Of a stretch of DNA of 64,000 bases, positions 44,126-52,742 are shown in pieces. The notes beneath the pieces were generated by a model. It ran no database searches and was not told the DNA's origin. It saw only the letters and a list, made by a program, of their open reading frames with translations. The translations under genes were made by a program, and so were the position numbers. How positions within the stretch are numbered: the stretch's first letter is position 1; each line of letters begins with the position of its first letter. The DNA is taken from NCBI RefSeq assembly GCF_051958935.1, contig NZ_JBQCFP010000110.1, forward strand, positions 1 through 64,000, in the 5' to 3' direction. This DNA comes from Dokdonella_A sp051958935 (lineage in GTDB: Bacteria > Pseudomonadota > Gammaproteobacteria > Xanthomonadales > Rhodanobacteraceae).

Positions 44126-47100
44126 GCGTGCTGCCCCTGCGCCGGACCTTCGATCGGCAGATCCTCGTCCGCGCCGACGTGCTCGGCCTTGGCGCGATGG
44201 CGCTCGCCGCGCGCGACGTACCACTCGTCGCCGCGGCGATCGAGCAGGTCGTACACGATCGGGATCACGACGAGGGTGAGCAGGGTCGACACGGCGAGGC
44301 CGCCGATCACGGTGAGAGCCATCGGCGCGCGCACCTCGGCGCCTTCGCCCCAGCCGAGCGCGAGCGGCGCGAAGCCGATCAGCGTGCACAGCGTGGTCAT
44401 CACGATCGGGCGCAGGCGCGATTCGGCGCCCTGCGCGAGCGCCTCGCGCTTGGGCACGCCCGCTCCGCGCAACTGGTTCACGCGATCGATCAGCACGATC
44501 GCGTTCTTCACGACGATGCCGACCAGCATGATGAGGCCGATGAACACGACCACCGAAATCGCCGAACCCGAGAGCTTCAGAGCGAGGATCGCGCCGACCG
44601 CGGCGAGCGGGATCGAGAACATGATCACGAACGGATGCAGCAGCGACTCGAACTGCGACGCCATCACGAGGTAGACGAGGAAGATCGCGAGGCCGAGCGC
44701 GAACACCAGGGACTGCACCGAGGAATCGAGTTCCTCGCTCTGGCCGCCGATGCGCACCTTGACGCCCGCGGCGAGCGGGTTGTTCGCGACGAGGCCCTCG
44801 ACTTCCTTGACCGCGCTGGCGAGGTCGCCGTGGCGAAGGTTCGCCGAGACGATCGCGACGCGTTCCTGGCTCACGCGATGGATTTCGCTCGGCCCTTCCG
44901 TCGCGATGACATCGGCGACCGCGGACAGGCGCACCGGCGTGTCCGCGCTCGACTGCGCGGTTTCGCTGACGCCATTGCCGCTCCCCCCGGAAGTGCCGCT
45001 GCCCGAATCGCCGCTGCCGATCGCGCCCGCCGCGCTGCTCGTCGAACCGGTGCTCGCACCCTTCGCGGAAATGTAGCCGACGACGAGATTGCGCACGTCC
45101 TCGACGCCGGTGCGGTCGGCGGCACGTGCACGCACGAGCACGTCGATCTTGCGGTCGCGGAAGTCGTAGCGCGTGGCGACTTCGCCCTTCACCTTGCGCA
45201 CGACGCGATCGGCGATCTCGCGCGTGGTGAGGCCGAGCGCGGCGGCACGATCCTGGTCGAAGTGCACCTGGATCTCCGGATAGCCGCCTTCGACCGTCGA
45301 CTTGACGTCGGCGAAGCGCGGCGAATCCTTCATGAGTCCGGCGAGGCGCTGGCCGCCCTTGGCGAGGGCTTCGAGGTCGTAACCGCGGATCTCGATTTCG
45401 AGTGGTGCGGAGAAACTGAAGAGCTCCGGGCGCGCGAACTTCACGTTCGCATCGGCGCGCGTCATGCCGCTGCGCAGGCGCTCGACTTCGGCCGCCTCGA
45501 CCTTCTTGCTGCCGCCATCCTTGAGCGCGATCGACAGGCGCGCGATGTTCTCGCCCGACTCGGTCGGGTTCGCATCGAGGCGCGTGCCGGTGCCGGCGAC
45601 ACCGTAGATCGACTCCACGCCAGGATCCTTGGCGTGGCGCGTCGAGATCTCGTCGACGACCTTGTCGGTTTCGGCGAGCGGCGTGCCCGGCGGCAGCGTC
45701 ACCGTCATGTTGAAGCGGCCTTGGGCGAGCTGCGGGATGAGGTCGAGGCCGAGGGTCGGCACCAGCGCGAGCGTCGCGGCGAGCGCGACGACGGCGAATC
45801 CGAGCACAGGCCACGGCCGTTCGATCGCCTTCGGCAGGAAGCCATGGTACGCCTTCGCCGCACGCTCGTACGGCCACAGCACGACGGCCGCGATACGCTT
45901 GAGCACGTAGCCAATGCCGGCGCCGATCGGCCGGAACACGATGAATCCGAGCAACGTGAACAGGCGCACGATGAAGGAGATCACGAACATCACGAGCAAC
46001 GTGACGACGTAGACCAGCGCGAGCAGCACCGAGAACGGCAGCATCAGCACGAGCATCGCCCAGCGCAGCACCGCCGGCCAGCGCTTCCTGAGCGGCCACG
46101 TGATCATCGGGAGGACCGAACGGGTCTTGCGCCAGAGCGGGTCGCCCTGTACCGGCTCGTCCTTGTAGGCGAGCGGCGAGCGTCCTTTCAGCGAGGCGAG
46201 CATCGGGATCAGCGTCATCGCGACGACGAGCGAGGTGAGCATCGCGAACGTGATCGTGAGCGCCTGGTCGCGGAACAGCTGGCCGGCGACGCCCTGCACG
46301 AACACGAGCGGGAAGAACACCGCGACCGTCGTCAACGTCGAAGCCGTGACCGCCATGCCGACTTCGGCCGTGCCGCGCACCGCGGCTTCGAGGATCGACG
46401 CGCCCTGCTCGCGCAACCGCGCGATGTTCTCGAGCACGACGATCGAGTCGTCAACGACCATGCCGGTCGCGAGTGCGAGGCCTCCGAGCGACATCACGTT
46501 GAGCGACAGATGCAGCTGGTCCATGAAGAAGAACGTCGCGATCAGCGACACCGGCAGCGACAGGGAGATGATGAACGTGCTCCACGAATCGCGCAGGAAG
46601 AAGAAGATGATGAGGATCGCCAGTACACCGCCGATCAGCGCGTCCTTCTTGACGTCGCTGAGCGCGCCTTCGATGAATACCGACTGGTCCTCGATCATCG
46701 AGAGGTCGGTGTCGGTGGGCAGCGTCTTCTTGAGGCGCTCGATCTCGGCCTTGACCGAGTTGGCGACATTGACCGTGTTGGCGTCGCCTTCCTTGTAGAT
46801 CGCGAGCTCGATCGCCTCGTGGCCGTCGATGCGCACGATGCCTTCGCGCTCCTTGAAGCCCTGGCGCACCTCGGCGATGTCCTTGAGGCGGATCGGCACC
46901 GTGCCGTCGATCTTGACGAGCAGCTCGCGCATCTCGTCGAGCGTCCTGAACTGGTTGATCGTGCGCACGAGGAAGCGCTGGCTGCCTTCGTCGATGCGGC
47001 CGCCCGAGGCGTTGACGTTCTCGTTCTTGAGGCGCGTGTTGACGTCGTTGATGTCGATGCCGAGGCGCGCGAGCTTCTGCTGGTCGATCAGCACCTCGAT

Positions 47101-47655
47101 CTCGTCCTCGAGGCCGCCACCAACCTTGACCGCGGCGACGCCGGCGACGGGTTCGAGGTGCTTCTTGAGGTCGTCGTCGGCGAAGCGGCGCAGCTGCTTG
47201 AGGCGCGCCTCGTCGGTGTCACCCTTCGCGCTGAGGCCGAGCCGGATGATCGGGTCGGTCGACGGGTTGAAGCGCAGCAGCAGCGGCTTCTTCGCTTCCA
47301 GCGGCAGCTGCACCGTGTCGAGCTTGTCGCGCACCTCCAGGCTCGCCATGTCCATGTCGGTGCCCCAGGCGAACTCGAGCACGACGTCGGACTGGCTCGT
47401 GCGCGACACCGAATGCACCTTGCGCACGTTCTTCACCACGCCGACCGCTTCCTCGATCGGCTGGCTGATGAGGTTCTCGATCTCGAGCGGCGCCGCGCCT
47501 TCGTAGTCGGTGCGCACCGTCAGGGTGGGATACGACAGGTCCGGCAGCAGGTTGACCTTGAGTCCGGTCAGGCCGATCAGGCCGAACAGGACCAGGGTCA
47601 CGGTCATCATGCCGATCGTGACCCGCCGGCGGGTCGCGAGCTCCGGGAGATTCAC
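44122..47655 (-). CDS. RND efflux permease, first subunit (enlarged)
   Basis: RND permease of 1177 residues from GTG 47655, about 130 longer than usual. The relay residues are standard: MVVDDSIVVLENI in TM4 and IVVKNAIVLIDRVN in TM10. The extra length has two sources. Between the two halves, roughly 45850-46150, is an added hydrophobic segment with two extra helices (LVLMLPFSVLLALVYVV and FVISFIVRLFTLLGFIVF). In the second porter region is a Ser/Gly-rich loop of about 30 residues near 44960-45060. The start overlaps the adaptor stop (GTGA) and the end overlaps the second permease. It probably supplies proton coupling for the pair. Confidence 0.93.
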   Translation of the reverse strand: MNLPELATRRRVTIGMMTVTLVLFGLIGLTGLKVNLLPDLSYPTLTVRTDYEGAAPLEIENLISQPIEEAVGVVKNVRKVHSVSRTSQSDVVLEFAWGTDMDMASLEVRDKLDTVQLPLEAKKPLLLRFNPSTDPIIRLGLSAKGDTDEARLKQLRRFADDDLKKHLEPVAGVAAVKVGGGLEDEIEVLIDQQKLARLGIDINDVNTRLKNENVNASGGRIDEGSQRFLVRTINQFRTLDEMRELLVKIDGTVPIRLKDIAEVRQGFKEREGIVRIDGHEAIELAIYKEGDANTVNVANSVKAEIERLKKTLPTDTDLSMIEDQSVFIEGALSDVKKDALIGGVLAILIIFFFLRDSWSTFIISLSLPVSLIATFFFMDQLHLSLNVMSLGGLALATGMVVDDSIVVLENIARLREQGASILEAAVRGTAEVGMAVTASTLTTVAVFFPLVFVQGVAGQLFRDQALTITFAMLTSLVVAMTLIPMLASLKGRSPLAYKDEPVQGDPLWRKTRSVLPMITWPLRKRWPAVLRWAMLVLMLPFSVLLALVYVVTLLVMFVISFIVRLFTLLGFIVFRPIGAGIGYVLKRIAAVVLWPYERAAKAYHGFLPKAIERPWPVLGFAVVALAATLALVPTLGLDLIPQLAQGRFNMTVTLPPGTPLAETDKVVDEISTRHAKDPGVESIYGVAGTGTRLDANPTESGENIARLSIALKDGGSKKVEAAEVERLRSGMTRADANVKFARPELFSFSAPLEIEIRGYDLEALAKGGQRLAGLMKDSPRFADVKSTVEGGYPEIQVHFDQDRAAALGLTTREIADRVVRKVKGEVATRYDFRDRKIDVLVRARAADRTGVEDVRNLVVGYISAKGASTGSTSSAAGAIGSGDSGSGTSGGSGNGVSETAQSSADTPVRLSAVADVIATEGPSEIHRVSQERVAIVSANLRHGDLASAVKEVEGLVANNPLAAGVKVRIGGQSEELDSSVQSLVFALGLAIFLVYLVMASQFESLLHPFVIMFSIPLAAVGAILALKLSGSAISVVVFIGLIMLVGIVVKNAIVLIDRVNQLRGAGVPKREALAQGAESRLRPIVMTTLCTLIGFAPLALGWGEGAEVRAPMALTVIGGLAVSTLLTLVVIPIVYDLLDRRGDEWYVARGERHRAKAEHVGADEDLPIEGPAQGQHA

Positions 47656-48893
47656 GAATGCGTCTCCGTCTTCGCGACCGAGGCCATCGCGTCCGGGCTC
47701 TTGGTCGCGTTGTCGAGTACCTGCACCTCGGTGCCTTCACGCACCGCGTTGCGGCCGATCGTGATCACGCGCTCGCCGTCGGCGAGGCCGTCGCGGATCT
47801 CGATGCGGTCGCCTTCGGCGTAGCCGGTCTTGACGACGCGACGCTTGGCGACGAACGCAGGCAGCGCCGCCTTCGCGGTTTCCGCCGCGACCGCCTCGCC
47901 CGCCTTGCCCGCCTTGCCCTTCGGCACGTCCTTGCCGTCCTTCTTCTCGTCCTTCGGCGGCGCCGGCTCGATCACGAACACCGAGCTCACGCCGTCTTCC
48001 TCGACGATCGCGTTGCGCGGCACGACGAGCGCGTCATGGCGCTGGTCGTAGGTGACCTCGATACGGCCGAACATGCCGGGCTTGAGCGTCGAGGTGGTGT
48101 CGCGGAACGCGCAGGTCACGCGGAACGTGCCGCTCGCCGCGTCGACGACCGGCGCGATGCGCGCGATCGAGCCGTCGAACGACTTGCCGCCGAGCGCGTC
48201 GACGCGCATGCGCACGGGCTGGCCGGCCTTGAGCGTGTCGAGATCACGCTCGGGCACGTTGAGCACCGCCTCGAGCGGATCGAGGTCGACGATCTGGAAC
48301 AGCGCCTGGTTGAGCTGCACGAGGTTGCCGAGCTTGACCGAGCGCTTGGCGATCACGCCGGAGATCGGCGCAACGACGCGCGTATAGGAGAGATCCAGTT
48401 GCGCGCCTTCGACGATCGCCTTCTGCGTTTCGAGGTCGTACTTGGTGCTGTCGTAGTCGGCTTTGGGCGTGATCTTGAGCGCGAAACCCTTGTCGGCCTT
48501 GTCGTAGGCGGCCTGCGCCTTCTTCAGGGTCGCCGTGGCCTGCGCGAGCTTGTTGCGCGCGGCATCGCTGTCGAGTTCGGCGAGCACCTGGCCCTTCTGC
48601 ACGTGCGTGCCTTCCTCGACGAAGAGCTTCAGCACGATGCCCGAGGTCTTGGCGACGACCTGCGCGTCGCCGACCGCCTCCAGCGTGGCCGTACCGGAGT
48701 AGTTGGCGGTGATCGTCTGATGCGAGGCCGGGGCGACTTCGACCGGGATCGAGGCCTGGGTATTGGCCTCCTTGCCCATGCCGTCGCCACCGCCGCCGCA
48801 GGCAGCCAGCAGCGCGATCGCGGCCGCGAGGGCGGAGGTACGCAGGTAACGGAAACCGCGGGAATTGGGGGAGGCGGCGAAGTTCGGGAGCAT
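47652..48893 (-). CDS. RND efflux adaptor lipoprotein
   Basis: Periplasmic adaptor of 413 residues that starts the tandem-RND operon. The N-terminus has a signal peptide ending IALLAACGGGG, so it is a lipoprotein. Lipoyl halves are visible as GIVLKLFVEEGTHVQKGQVLAELDS and YTRVVAPISGVIAKRSVKLG, given here as VEEGTHVQKGQVLAE and RVVAPISGVIAKRSVKLG, around a helical hairpin. Near the C-terminus, before the last strand, there is a Lys/Ala/Glu-rich insertion (about residues 310-350) that looks unstructured. A promoter with an overlapping dyad lies just upstream. Substrate unknown. Confidence 0.93.
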   Translation of the reverse strand: MLPNFAASPNSRGFRYLRTSALAAAIALLAACGGGGDGMGKEANTQASIPVEVAPASHQTITANYSGTATLEAVGDAQVVAKTSGIVLKLFVEEGTHVQKGQVLAELDSDAARNKLAQATATLKKAQAAYDKADKGFALKITPKADYDSTKYDLETQKAIVEGAQLDLSYTRVVAPISGVIAKRSVKLGNLVQLNQALFQIVDLDPLEAVLNVPERDLDTLKAGQPVRMRVDALGGKSFDGSIARIAPVVDAASGTFRVTCAFRDTTSTLKPGMFGRIEVTYDQRHDALVVPRNAIVEEDGVSSVFVIEPAPPKDEKKDGKDVPKGKAGKAGEAVAAETAKAALPAFVAKRRVVKTGYAEGDRIEIRDGLADGERVITIGRNAVREGTEVQVLDNATKSPDAMASVAKTETHS

Positions 48894-48926
48894 GGGAGTC
48901 GGCCTGGGAGGGGTTGACTTGGTGTT

Positions 48927-48956
48927 ATAGTAGACTACATCACTATTCTAGTGCAA
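48927..48956 (-). promoter_or_regulatory. Promoter and dyad operator of the tandem-RND operon
   Basis: On the minus strand, TTGCAC (48956-48951) and TACTAT (48932-48927) are 18 bases apart and lie about 33 bases before the adaptor ATG. Overlapping the -35 spacer is a perfect CACTA-TTC-TAGTG dyad (48941-48953). A second looser dyad, ATAGT...ACTAT (48927-48946), covers the -10. This is where a TetR- or MarR-type repressor would bind, but no such regulator gene is adjacent. Confidence 0.6.
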
Positions 48957-49267
48957 TAGCCCGGGCAGCCCGGCAGTTCGACCCGTGGTCGTGCTTCCGT
49001 GCTGCCCCGCCGTTGCAGCAGGGTGGCGATCCGTGCAGCGGATCGTGCGCCGGAACCGGCGCCGCGTCGTGAGCCGGTAGTCACGAGCGCGCGGCTTGCG
49101 GCGTTGGATGCACGAAGAAGCCGAAGCGTTGCGTGGGATGCGCACGGCCGCAGGAACACACGCGGCGCAGTTCGTGCATGCGAACGGTGGCCGGCAACGG
49201 CGGTTGGCCGCTATACTTCACAGGCTTGACGCCCGAGAAGTTCAACCAACGCCGTACCGGAACGAAA
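48957..49267. other. Intergenic region between RND operon and cytochrome genes
   Basis: About 310 bases with no protein-like frame. TATACT at 49212-49217 is a good -10 for the cytochrome genes, although its -35 is poor; it would give a leader of about 45 nt. Nothing else is recognised. Confidence 0.4.
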
Positions 49268-49588
49268 ATGACCCGAGCGCCTCTGCTTGCCGCTGCCCTG
49301 CTGATCACCTCCCTGCCCTGCTTCGCCGCCGAAATAGGCGACGCGGCCGCCGGCAAAACCAAGGTTTACACCTGCTCCGGTTGCCATGGCATCCCGGGCT
49401 GGAAGAACCCGTATCCGAACTACCATGTGCCGAAGATCGGCGGACAGAACTACGACTACCTCGTCGCGGCGTTGACCGAATACAAGAAGGGCGAGCGTGC
49501 CCACCCGACGATGCGCGCCCAGGGCGAGAGCCTGTCCGAGCAGGACATCCGCGACATCGCCACCTACCTTTCCAGCCTCACGCCCTGA
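49268..49588 (+). CDS. Small class I cytochrome c
   Basis: Exported 106-residue monoheme cytochrome. The signal peptide ends near CFAAE. The heme site is CSGCH in VYTCSGCHGIPG, and the distal Met is in HPTMRAQGESLSEQDIRDIATYLSSL, shown here by HPTMRAQ. This is the c4/c5/c553 half-domain type. ATG 49268 is chosen because it opens the signal peptide. The next gene encodes a second monoheme cytochrome 16 bases further on, so together they would equal a split c4. They are probably soluble donors to a terminal oxidase. Confidence 0.88.
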   Translation: MTRAPLLAAALLITSLPCFAAEIGDAAAGKTKVYTCSGCHGIPGWKNPYPNYHVPKIGGQNYDYLVAALTEYKKGERAHPTMRAQGESLSEQDIRDIATYLSSLTP

Positions 49589-49604
49589 GACAGGACCGCA
49601 CGAG

Positions 49605-49955
49605 ATGAAGCGTTTCACCGCATCGCTGTTGATCACGACGCTCGCCGCCTGTGCGACGCCCGCCTTCGCCAAGGGCGACATCGAGGCCGGCAAGGCCAAA
49701 TCCGTGCCGTGCCAGGCCTGCCATGGCGCCGACGGCAACGCTGCCGATCCGCAATATCCGCGCCTCGCCGGCCAGTATCACGACTACCTCGAACGCGCGC
49801 TGCGCGAGTACAAGACCGGGGAACGCAAGAACCCGATCATGGCGGGCTTCGCGACGACGCTGTCGGAGGAAGACATCGTCAACGTGTCCGCCTATTTCGC
49901 CAGCCTTCCGGGCAGCAAGCTCACCGATCTGCACAACAAGGTGCAGGGCGACTGA
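49605..49955 (+). CDS. Small class I cytochrome c (c553/c4-half type)
   Basis: Exported 116-residue monoheme cytochrome with a signal peptide ending TPAFA. The heme site is CQACH in VPCQACHGADGN, the axial Met is in NPIMAGFATTLS, and the family tail DIVNVSAYFASLPG follows. Close in pattern to the preceding gene, so the pair likely arose by duplication. Both are separate from the conduit operon at 17-24.6 kb but could be its downstream carriers. A hairpin follows the stop. Confidence 0.88.
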   Translation: MKRFTASLLITTLAACATPAFAKGDIEAGKAKSVPCQACHGADGNAADPQYPRLAGQYHDYLERALREYKTGERKNPIMAGFATTLSEEDIVNVSAYFASLPGSKLTDLHNKVQGD

Positions 49956-49962
49956 TCCATGC

Positions 49963-49985
49963 GGGTGCGGCGTGATGCCGCGCCC
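49963..49985 (+). terminator. Hairpin after the cytochrome pair
   Basis: GGGTGCGGC pairs with GCCGCGCCC (one G-U wobble) around loop GTGAT, 7 bases after the stop codon. It is followed by TTGCG, so only a weak T-tail. Confidence 0.5.
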
Positions 49986-50066
49986 TTGCGTGTGAGGGGC
50001 GTTGTTCCACCCCGCATTTCTTTCGCCGCAGGTTCGCCGCGCGACCATCCGGCGCGCGGCCACGCT

Positions 50067-50663
50067 TCAGGCGTTCGCCTGCCGCTTGTAGTACGGCGTG
50101 CTGCCGCTCGCATGATCGGTCGCGTCGGCGACGCCGGTCACCTCGGGTACGCGCGCCTTGAGCGTCTGCTCGACACCACCGCGCAAGGTCTTGTCGACCA
50201 TCCCGCAACCATGGCAACCGCCGCCGAATTGCAGCACGACGATGCCGTCGGCGGTCACTTCGCGCAGGCCGACGCGGCCGCCGTGCGAGGCGAGCTGCGG
50301 ATTGATCTCGCTCTCGATCACGTAGCGCACGCGCTCGACCACGCTCGCGTCCTCGCCCGGCACGCTGCCGCGCAGCGCCGGCGCGCGGATCGTCAACTCG
50401 CCACCGGTTGCACTTCGCGCGAAGTCGATCGTCGCGCCGTCCAGGAACGGCACGCTGTGCGCATCGACGAACAGCGAGAAGCCGTCGCATTCGACTTCCC
50501 ACTCGCTGCCGTCGCGATCGCCCGGCTCGCTGAACTCGAGCTGGCAATCGCCCTTCGGCGTCCCTGCATCGACCGCGACGACGCGGATGCCGAGTCCCGG
50601 CAGCGCCTGTTGCTCGACCAGCTTGCGGAAATGCTCCTGCGCGGAAGCCGACAACGAAATCAT
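50067..50663 (-). CDS. nfuA: Iron-sulfur carrier NfuA
   Basis: A 198-residue Fe-S cluster carrier that delivers [4Fe-4S] clusters to target enzymes. The N-terminal half is a degenerate A-type (IscA-like) domain lacking the three Cys; it starts ISLSASAQEHFRKLVEQQ. The C-terminal Nfu domain has the cluster-binding CxxC at Cys150/Cys153 in GGGCHGCGMVDKTL. ATG 50663 is the domain start; the longer open frame upstream covers the promoter. It is divergent from the pterin dehydratase gene, with a possible IscR-type site in between. Confidence 0.93.
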   Translation of the reverse strand: MISLSASAQEHFRKLVEQQALPGLGIRVVAVDAGTPKGDCQLEFSEPGDRDGSEWEVECDGFSLFVDAHSVPFLDGATIDFARSATGGELTIRAPALRGSVPGEDASVVERVRYVIESEINPQLASHGGRVGLREVTADGIVVLQFGGGCHGCGMVDKTLRGGVEQTLKARVPEVTGVADATDHASGSTPYYKRQANA

Positions 50664-50753
50664 GATGCGTGTCCTGCCCGAATGCTCTGCTCTCGATGAA
50701 AAGTGCGGCCAGCGACGACCGCTCCGTCTTTCGCGGACAGGACGTCCGCAAAA

Positions 50754-50778
50754 ATACCGTACCAGTTTAGTACTGAAT
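50754..50778. promoter_or_regulatory. Possible IscR type 1 site between nfuA and the pterin dehydratase gene
   Basis: A 25-base segment beginning ATACC and ending TGAAT matches the IscR type 1 consensus (ATASYYGACTRWWWYAGTCRRSTAT) at about 17 positions by eye, including ATA, the central TTTAGT and the final AT. It is AT-rich relative to its surroundings and lies about 90 bases before the nfuA start. Suggestive only. Confidence 0.35.
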
Positions 50779-50844
50779 TGACCCGCCGTCATCCGCCTAT
50801 ACTCGAACCACCCTCTTCCCACCCTCTTCGAACGGATATTCGAC

Positions 50845-51192
50845 ATGACCATTTCGATCGAATCACTGCGCGCCGCGCACTGCGTGCCACGCAAGGGCAA
50901 GGAGGCCGGCCTCAACGCCGCCGGCATCAACGACGCGCTCGCCGCGCTGCCCGGCTGGGAACGCACCGCCGACGGCAAAGGCCTCCGCAAGGAATTTCGC
51001 TTCCCCGACTATTTCCGCACGATGGCCTTCGTCAACGCCGTCGCCTCGGTCGCGCACCGCGAGGATCATCACCCCGACCTCGAAGTCCACTACGACCGAT
51101 GCGTCGTGCACTACTCGACGCACGACGTCGGCGGGCTTTCGCTCAACGATTTCATCTGCGCGGCACGGGTGGACGACCTGCGCGTGGAGTGA
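50845..51192 (+). CDS. phhB: 4a-hydroxytetrahydrobiopterin dehydratase (pterin-4a-carbinolamine dehydratase)
   Basis: A 115-residue enzyme that dehydrates 4a-hydroxytetrahydropterin, recycling the cofactor of phenylalanine hydroxylase. The family signature is HREDHHPDLEVHY, with the His residues of the active site, and an N-terminal ALPGWERTADGKGLRKEF segment. ATG 50845 gives full family length. No phenylalanine hydroxylase gene is adjacent. Many bacteria use this protein in molybdopterin or general pterin metabolism instead, so the pathway is left open. It is followed by the photolyase gene after about 100 bases. Confidence 0.9.
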   Translation: MTISIESLRAAHCVPRKGKEAGLNAAGINDALAALPGWERTADGKGLRKEFRFPDYFRTMAFVNAVASVAHREDHHPDLEVHYDRCVVHYSTHDVGGLSLNDFICAARVDDLRVE

Positions 51193-51290
51193 GCTGCATC
51201 CGGAACGCACCCGCGTGCGTAGAGAGGACATTCCCGCCGACTCCGACCGATGACGAGCGATCCGGCTTCCTCCTGCAGAGCGACCTTCGC

Positions 51291-52697
51291 ATGACCGTCG
51301 CGCTGGTCTGGTTCCGCCGCGACCTGCGCCTCGCCGACAATCCCGCGCTGTCGGCGGCTCTCGCTTCGCACGAGCGCGTCGTTCCCGTATACGTTCATGC
51401 ACCACGCGAGGAGGCACCCTGGTCGCCGGGTGCAGCGAGCCGCTGGTGGCTGCATCGTTCGCTCGCGGCACTCGATCGTGACCTTCGATCGCGCGGTTCC
51501 GCGCTGCACGTGCACGAGGGCGACAGCCTGGCGACCTTGCGCTGCCTCGCCGCTGCAACCGACGCGCGCGCGGTCTACTGGAACCGCGTGTACGAGCCCG
51601 CGCCGCTCGCCCGCGACCTGCGCGTGGAGCAGGCGCTACGCGCCGTCGGTGTCCATACCAGGAGCTTCAACGCAGCGCTGTTGTGCGAACCGTGGGAGAT
51701 CACCACGGCATCGAACGCTCCGTATCGCGTCTTTACGCCGTATTGGCGCAACCTGCGTGCGCGCCTGCAGCCACGCCCGCCCCTGCCTGCACCGAAACAC
51801 CTGCCGACGTCCGCCGTCGCGACGTCGACGATCGAGGCGCTGGGATTGCTGCCGCGCATCCGCTGGGACGCCGGCTTGGACGCCCTCTGGCGCCCCGGCG
51901 AAGCCGGCGCCGAGGCCGCGTTGCAGCGCTTCCTCGACGAAGCGATCGGCGACTACGGCGCCGCGCGCGATCTGCCGTCGATATCGGGCACCTCGCGCCT
52001 GTCGCCGCACCTGCACTTCGGCGAGATATCGCCGATGCGCATTGCGTGGGAACTCGAACGCGCGCGCAGCGACGGCAAGGAACGTTTCCTGCGCGAGCTC
52101 GGCTGGCGCGAGTTCTCGCATCATCTGCTGTTCCACTTCCCGGACAGCACCGACCACAACCTCAATCCCGCGTTCGACCGGTATCCGTGGGCGCGCATCG
52201 CGCCGCGCCGGCTGCGCCGCTGGCAGCAGGGCCGAACCGGCATCCCGATCGTCGACGCCGGCATGCGCGAACTCTGGGCCACGGGTTGGATGCACAACCG
52301 CGTGCGCATGCTCGTTGCGTCATTCCTTACCAAGAACCTGCGCCATCACTGGCTGCACGGCGCGCGCTGGTTCTGGGATACCCTCGTCGACGCCGATCTG
52401 GCCAACAACACGCAGGGCTGGCAGTGGACGGCCGGAACCGGCGTCGACGCGGCGCCGTATTTCCGCATTTTCAACCCCGTCACGCAGGGCGAGCGATTCG
52501 ACGCCGACGGGAACTACGTGCGCCGCTGGGTGCCGGAACTCGCCGCGTTCGACGCGCGCTCGATCCATCGGCCGTGGACCGATCCTGCGGCGCTCCGGCG
52601 CAGCGGCTATCCGACACCGCTGATCGACCTCGCGGCCAGCCGCACCGCGGCGCTCGAGGGCTACCAAAGTCTGCGCCACGCGAACGGCGCCAGCTGA
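51291..52697 (+). CDS. phrB: Deoxyribodipyrimidine photolyase
   Basis: Light-driven DNA repair flavoprotein of 468 residues that splits cyclobutane pyrimidine dimers. The N-terminal antenna domain starts VALVWFRRDLRLADNPAL. The FAD domain has TSRLSPHLHFGEISP, WREFSHHLLFHFP, GIPIVDAGMREL and the signature WQWTAGTG. The electron-transfer Trp positions appear intact (WLHGARWFWDTLVDADLANN region). ATG 51291 starts exactly at the domain. It heads the lipid-modification/ChrR cluster, an association also seen in Rhodobacter and others, where photolyase is part of the RpoE-ChrR singlet-oxygen response. Confidence 0.95.
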   Translation: MTVALVWFRRDLRLADNPALSAALASHERVVPVYVHAPREEAPWSPGAASRWWLHRSLAALDRDLRSRGSALHVHEGDSLATLRCLAAATDARAVYWNRVYEPAPLARDLRVEQALRAVGVHTRSFNAALLCEPWEITTASNAPYRVFTPYWRNLRARLQPRPPLPAPKHLPTSAVATSTIEALGLLPRIRWDAGLDALWRPGEAGAEAALQRFLDEAIGDYGAARDLPSISGTSRLSPHLHFGEISPMRIAWELERARSDGKERFLRELGWREFSHHLLFHFPDSTDHNLNPAFDRYPWARIAPRRLRRWQQGRTGIPIVDAGMRELWATGWMHNRVRMLVASFLTKNLRHHWLHGARWFWDTLVDADLANNTQGWQWTAGTGVDAAPYFRIFNPVTQGERFDADGNYVRRWVPELAAFDARSIHRPWTDPAALRRSGYPTPLIDLAASRTAALEGYQSLRHANGAS

Positions 52698-52742
52698 ATC
52701 GCCCCTGCATCCGGACGCCGCTGCACTGCGTATCGCCGGACC

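Noticed and set aside
41315..47823. Very long plus-strand reading frames (1119 and 1234 codons) opposite the tandem-RND operon
   Set aside because: They are antisense frames kept open by high GC and codon bias; composition is Arg/His/Asp-rich without domains, and the minus-strand genes are unmistakable RND permeases.
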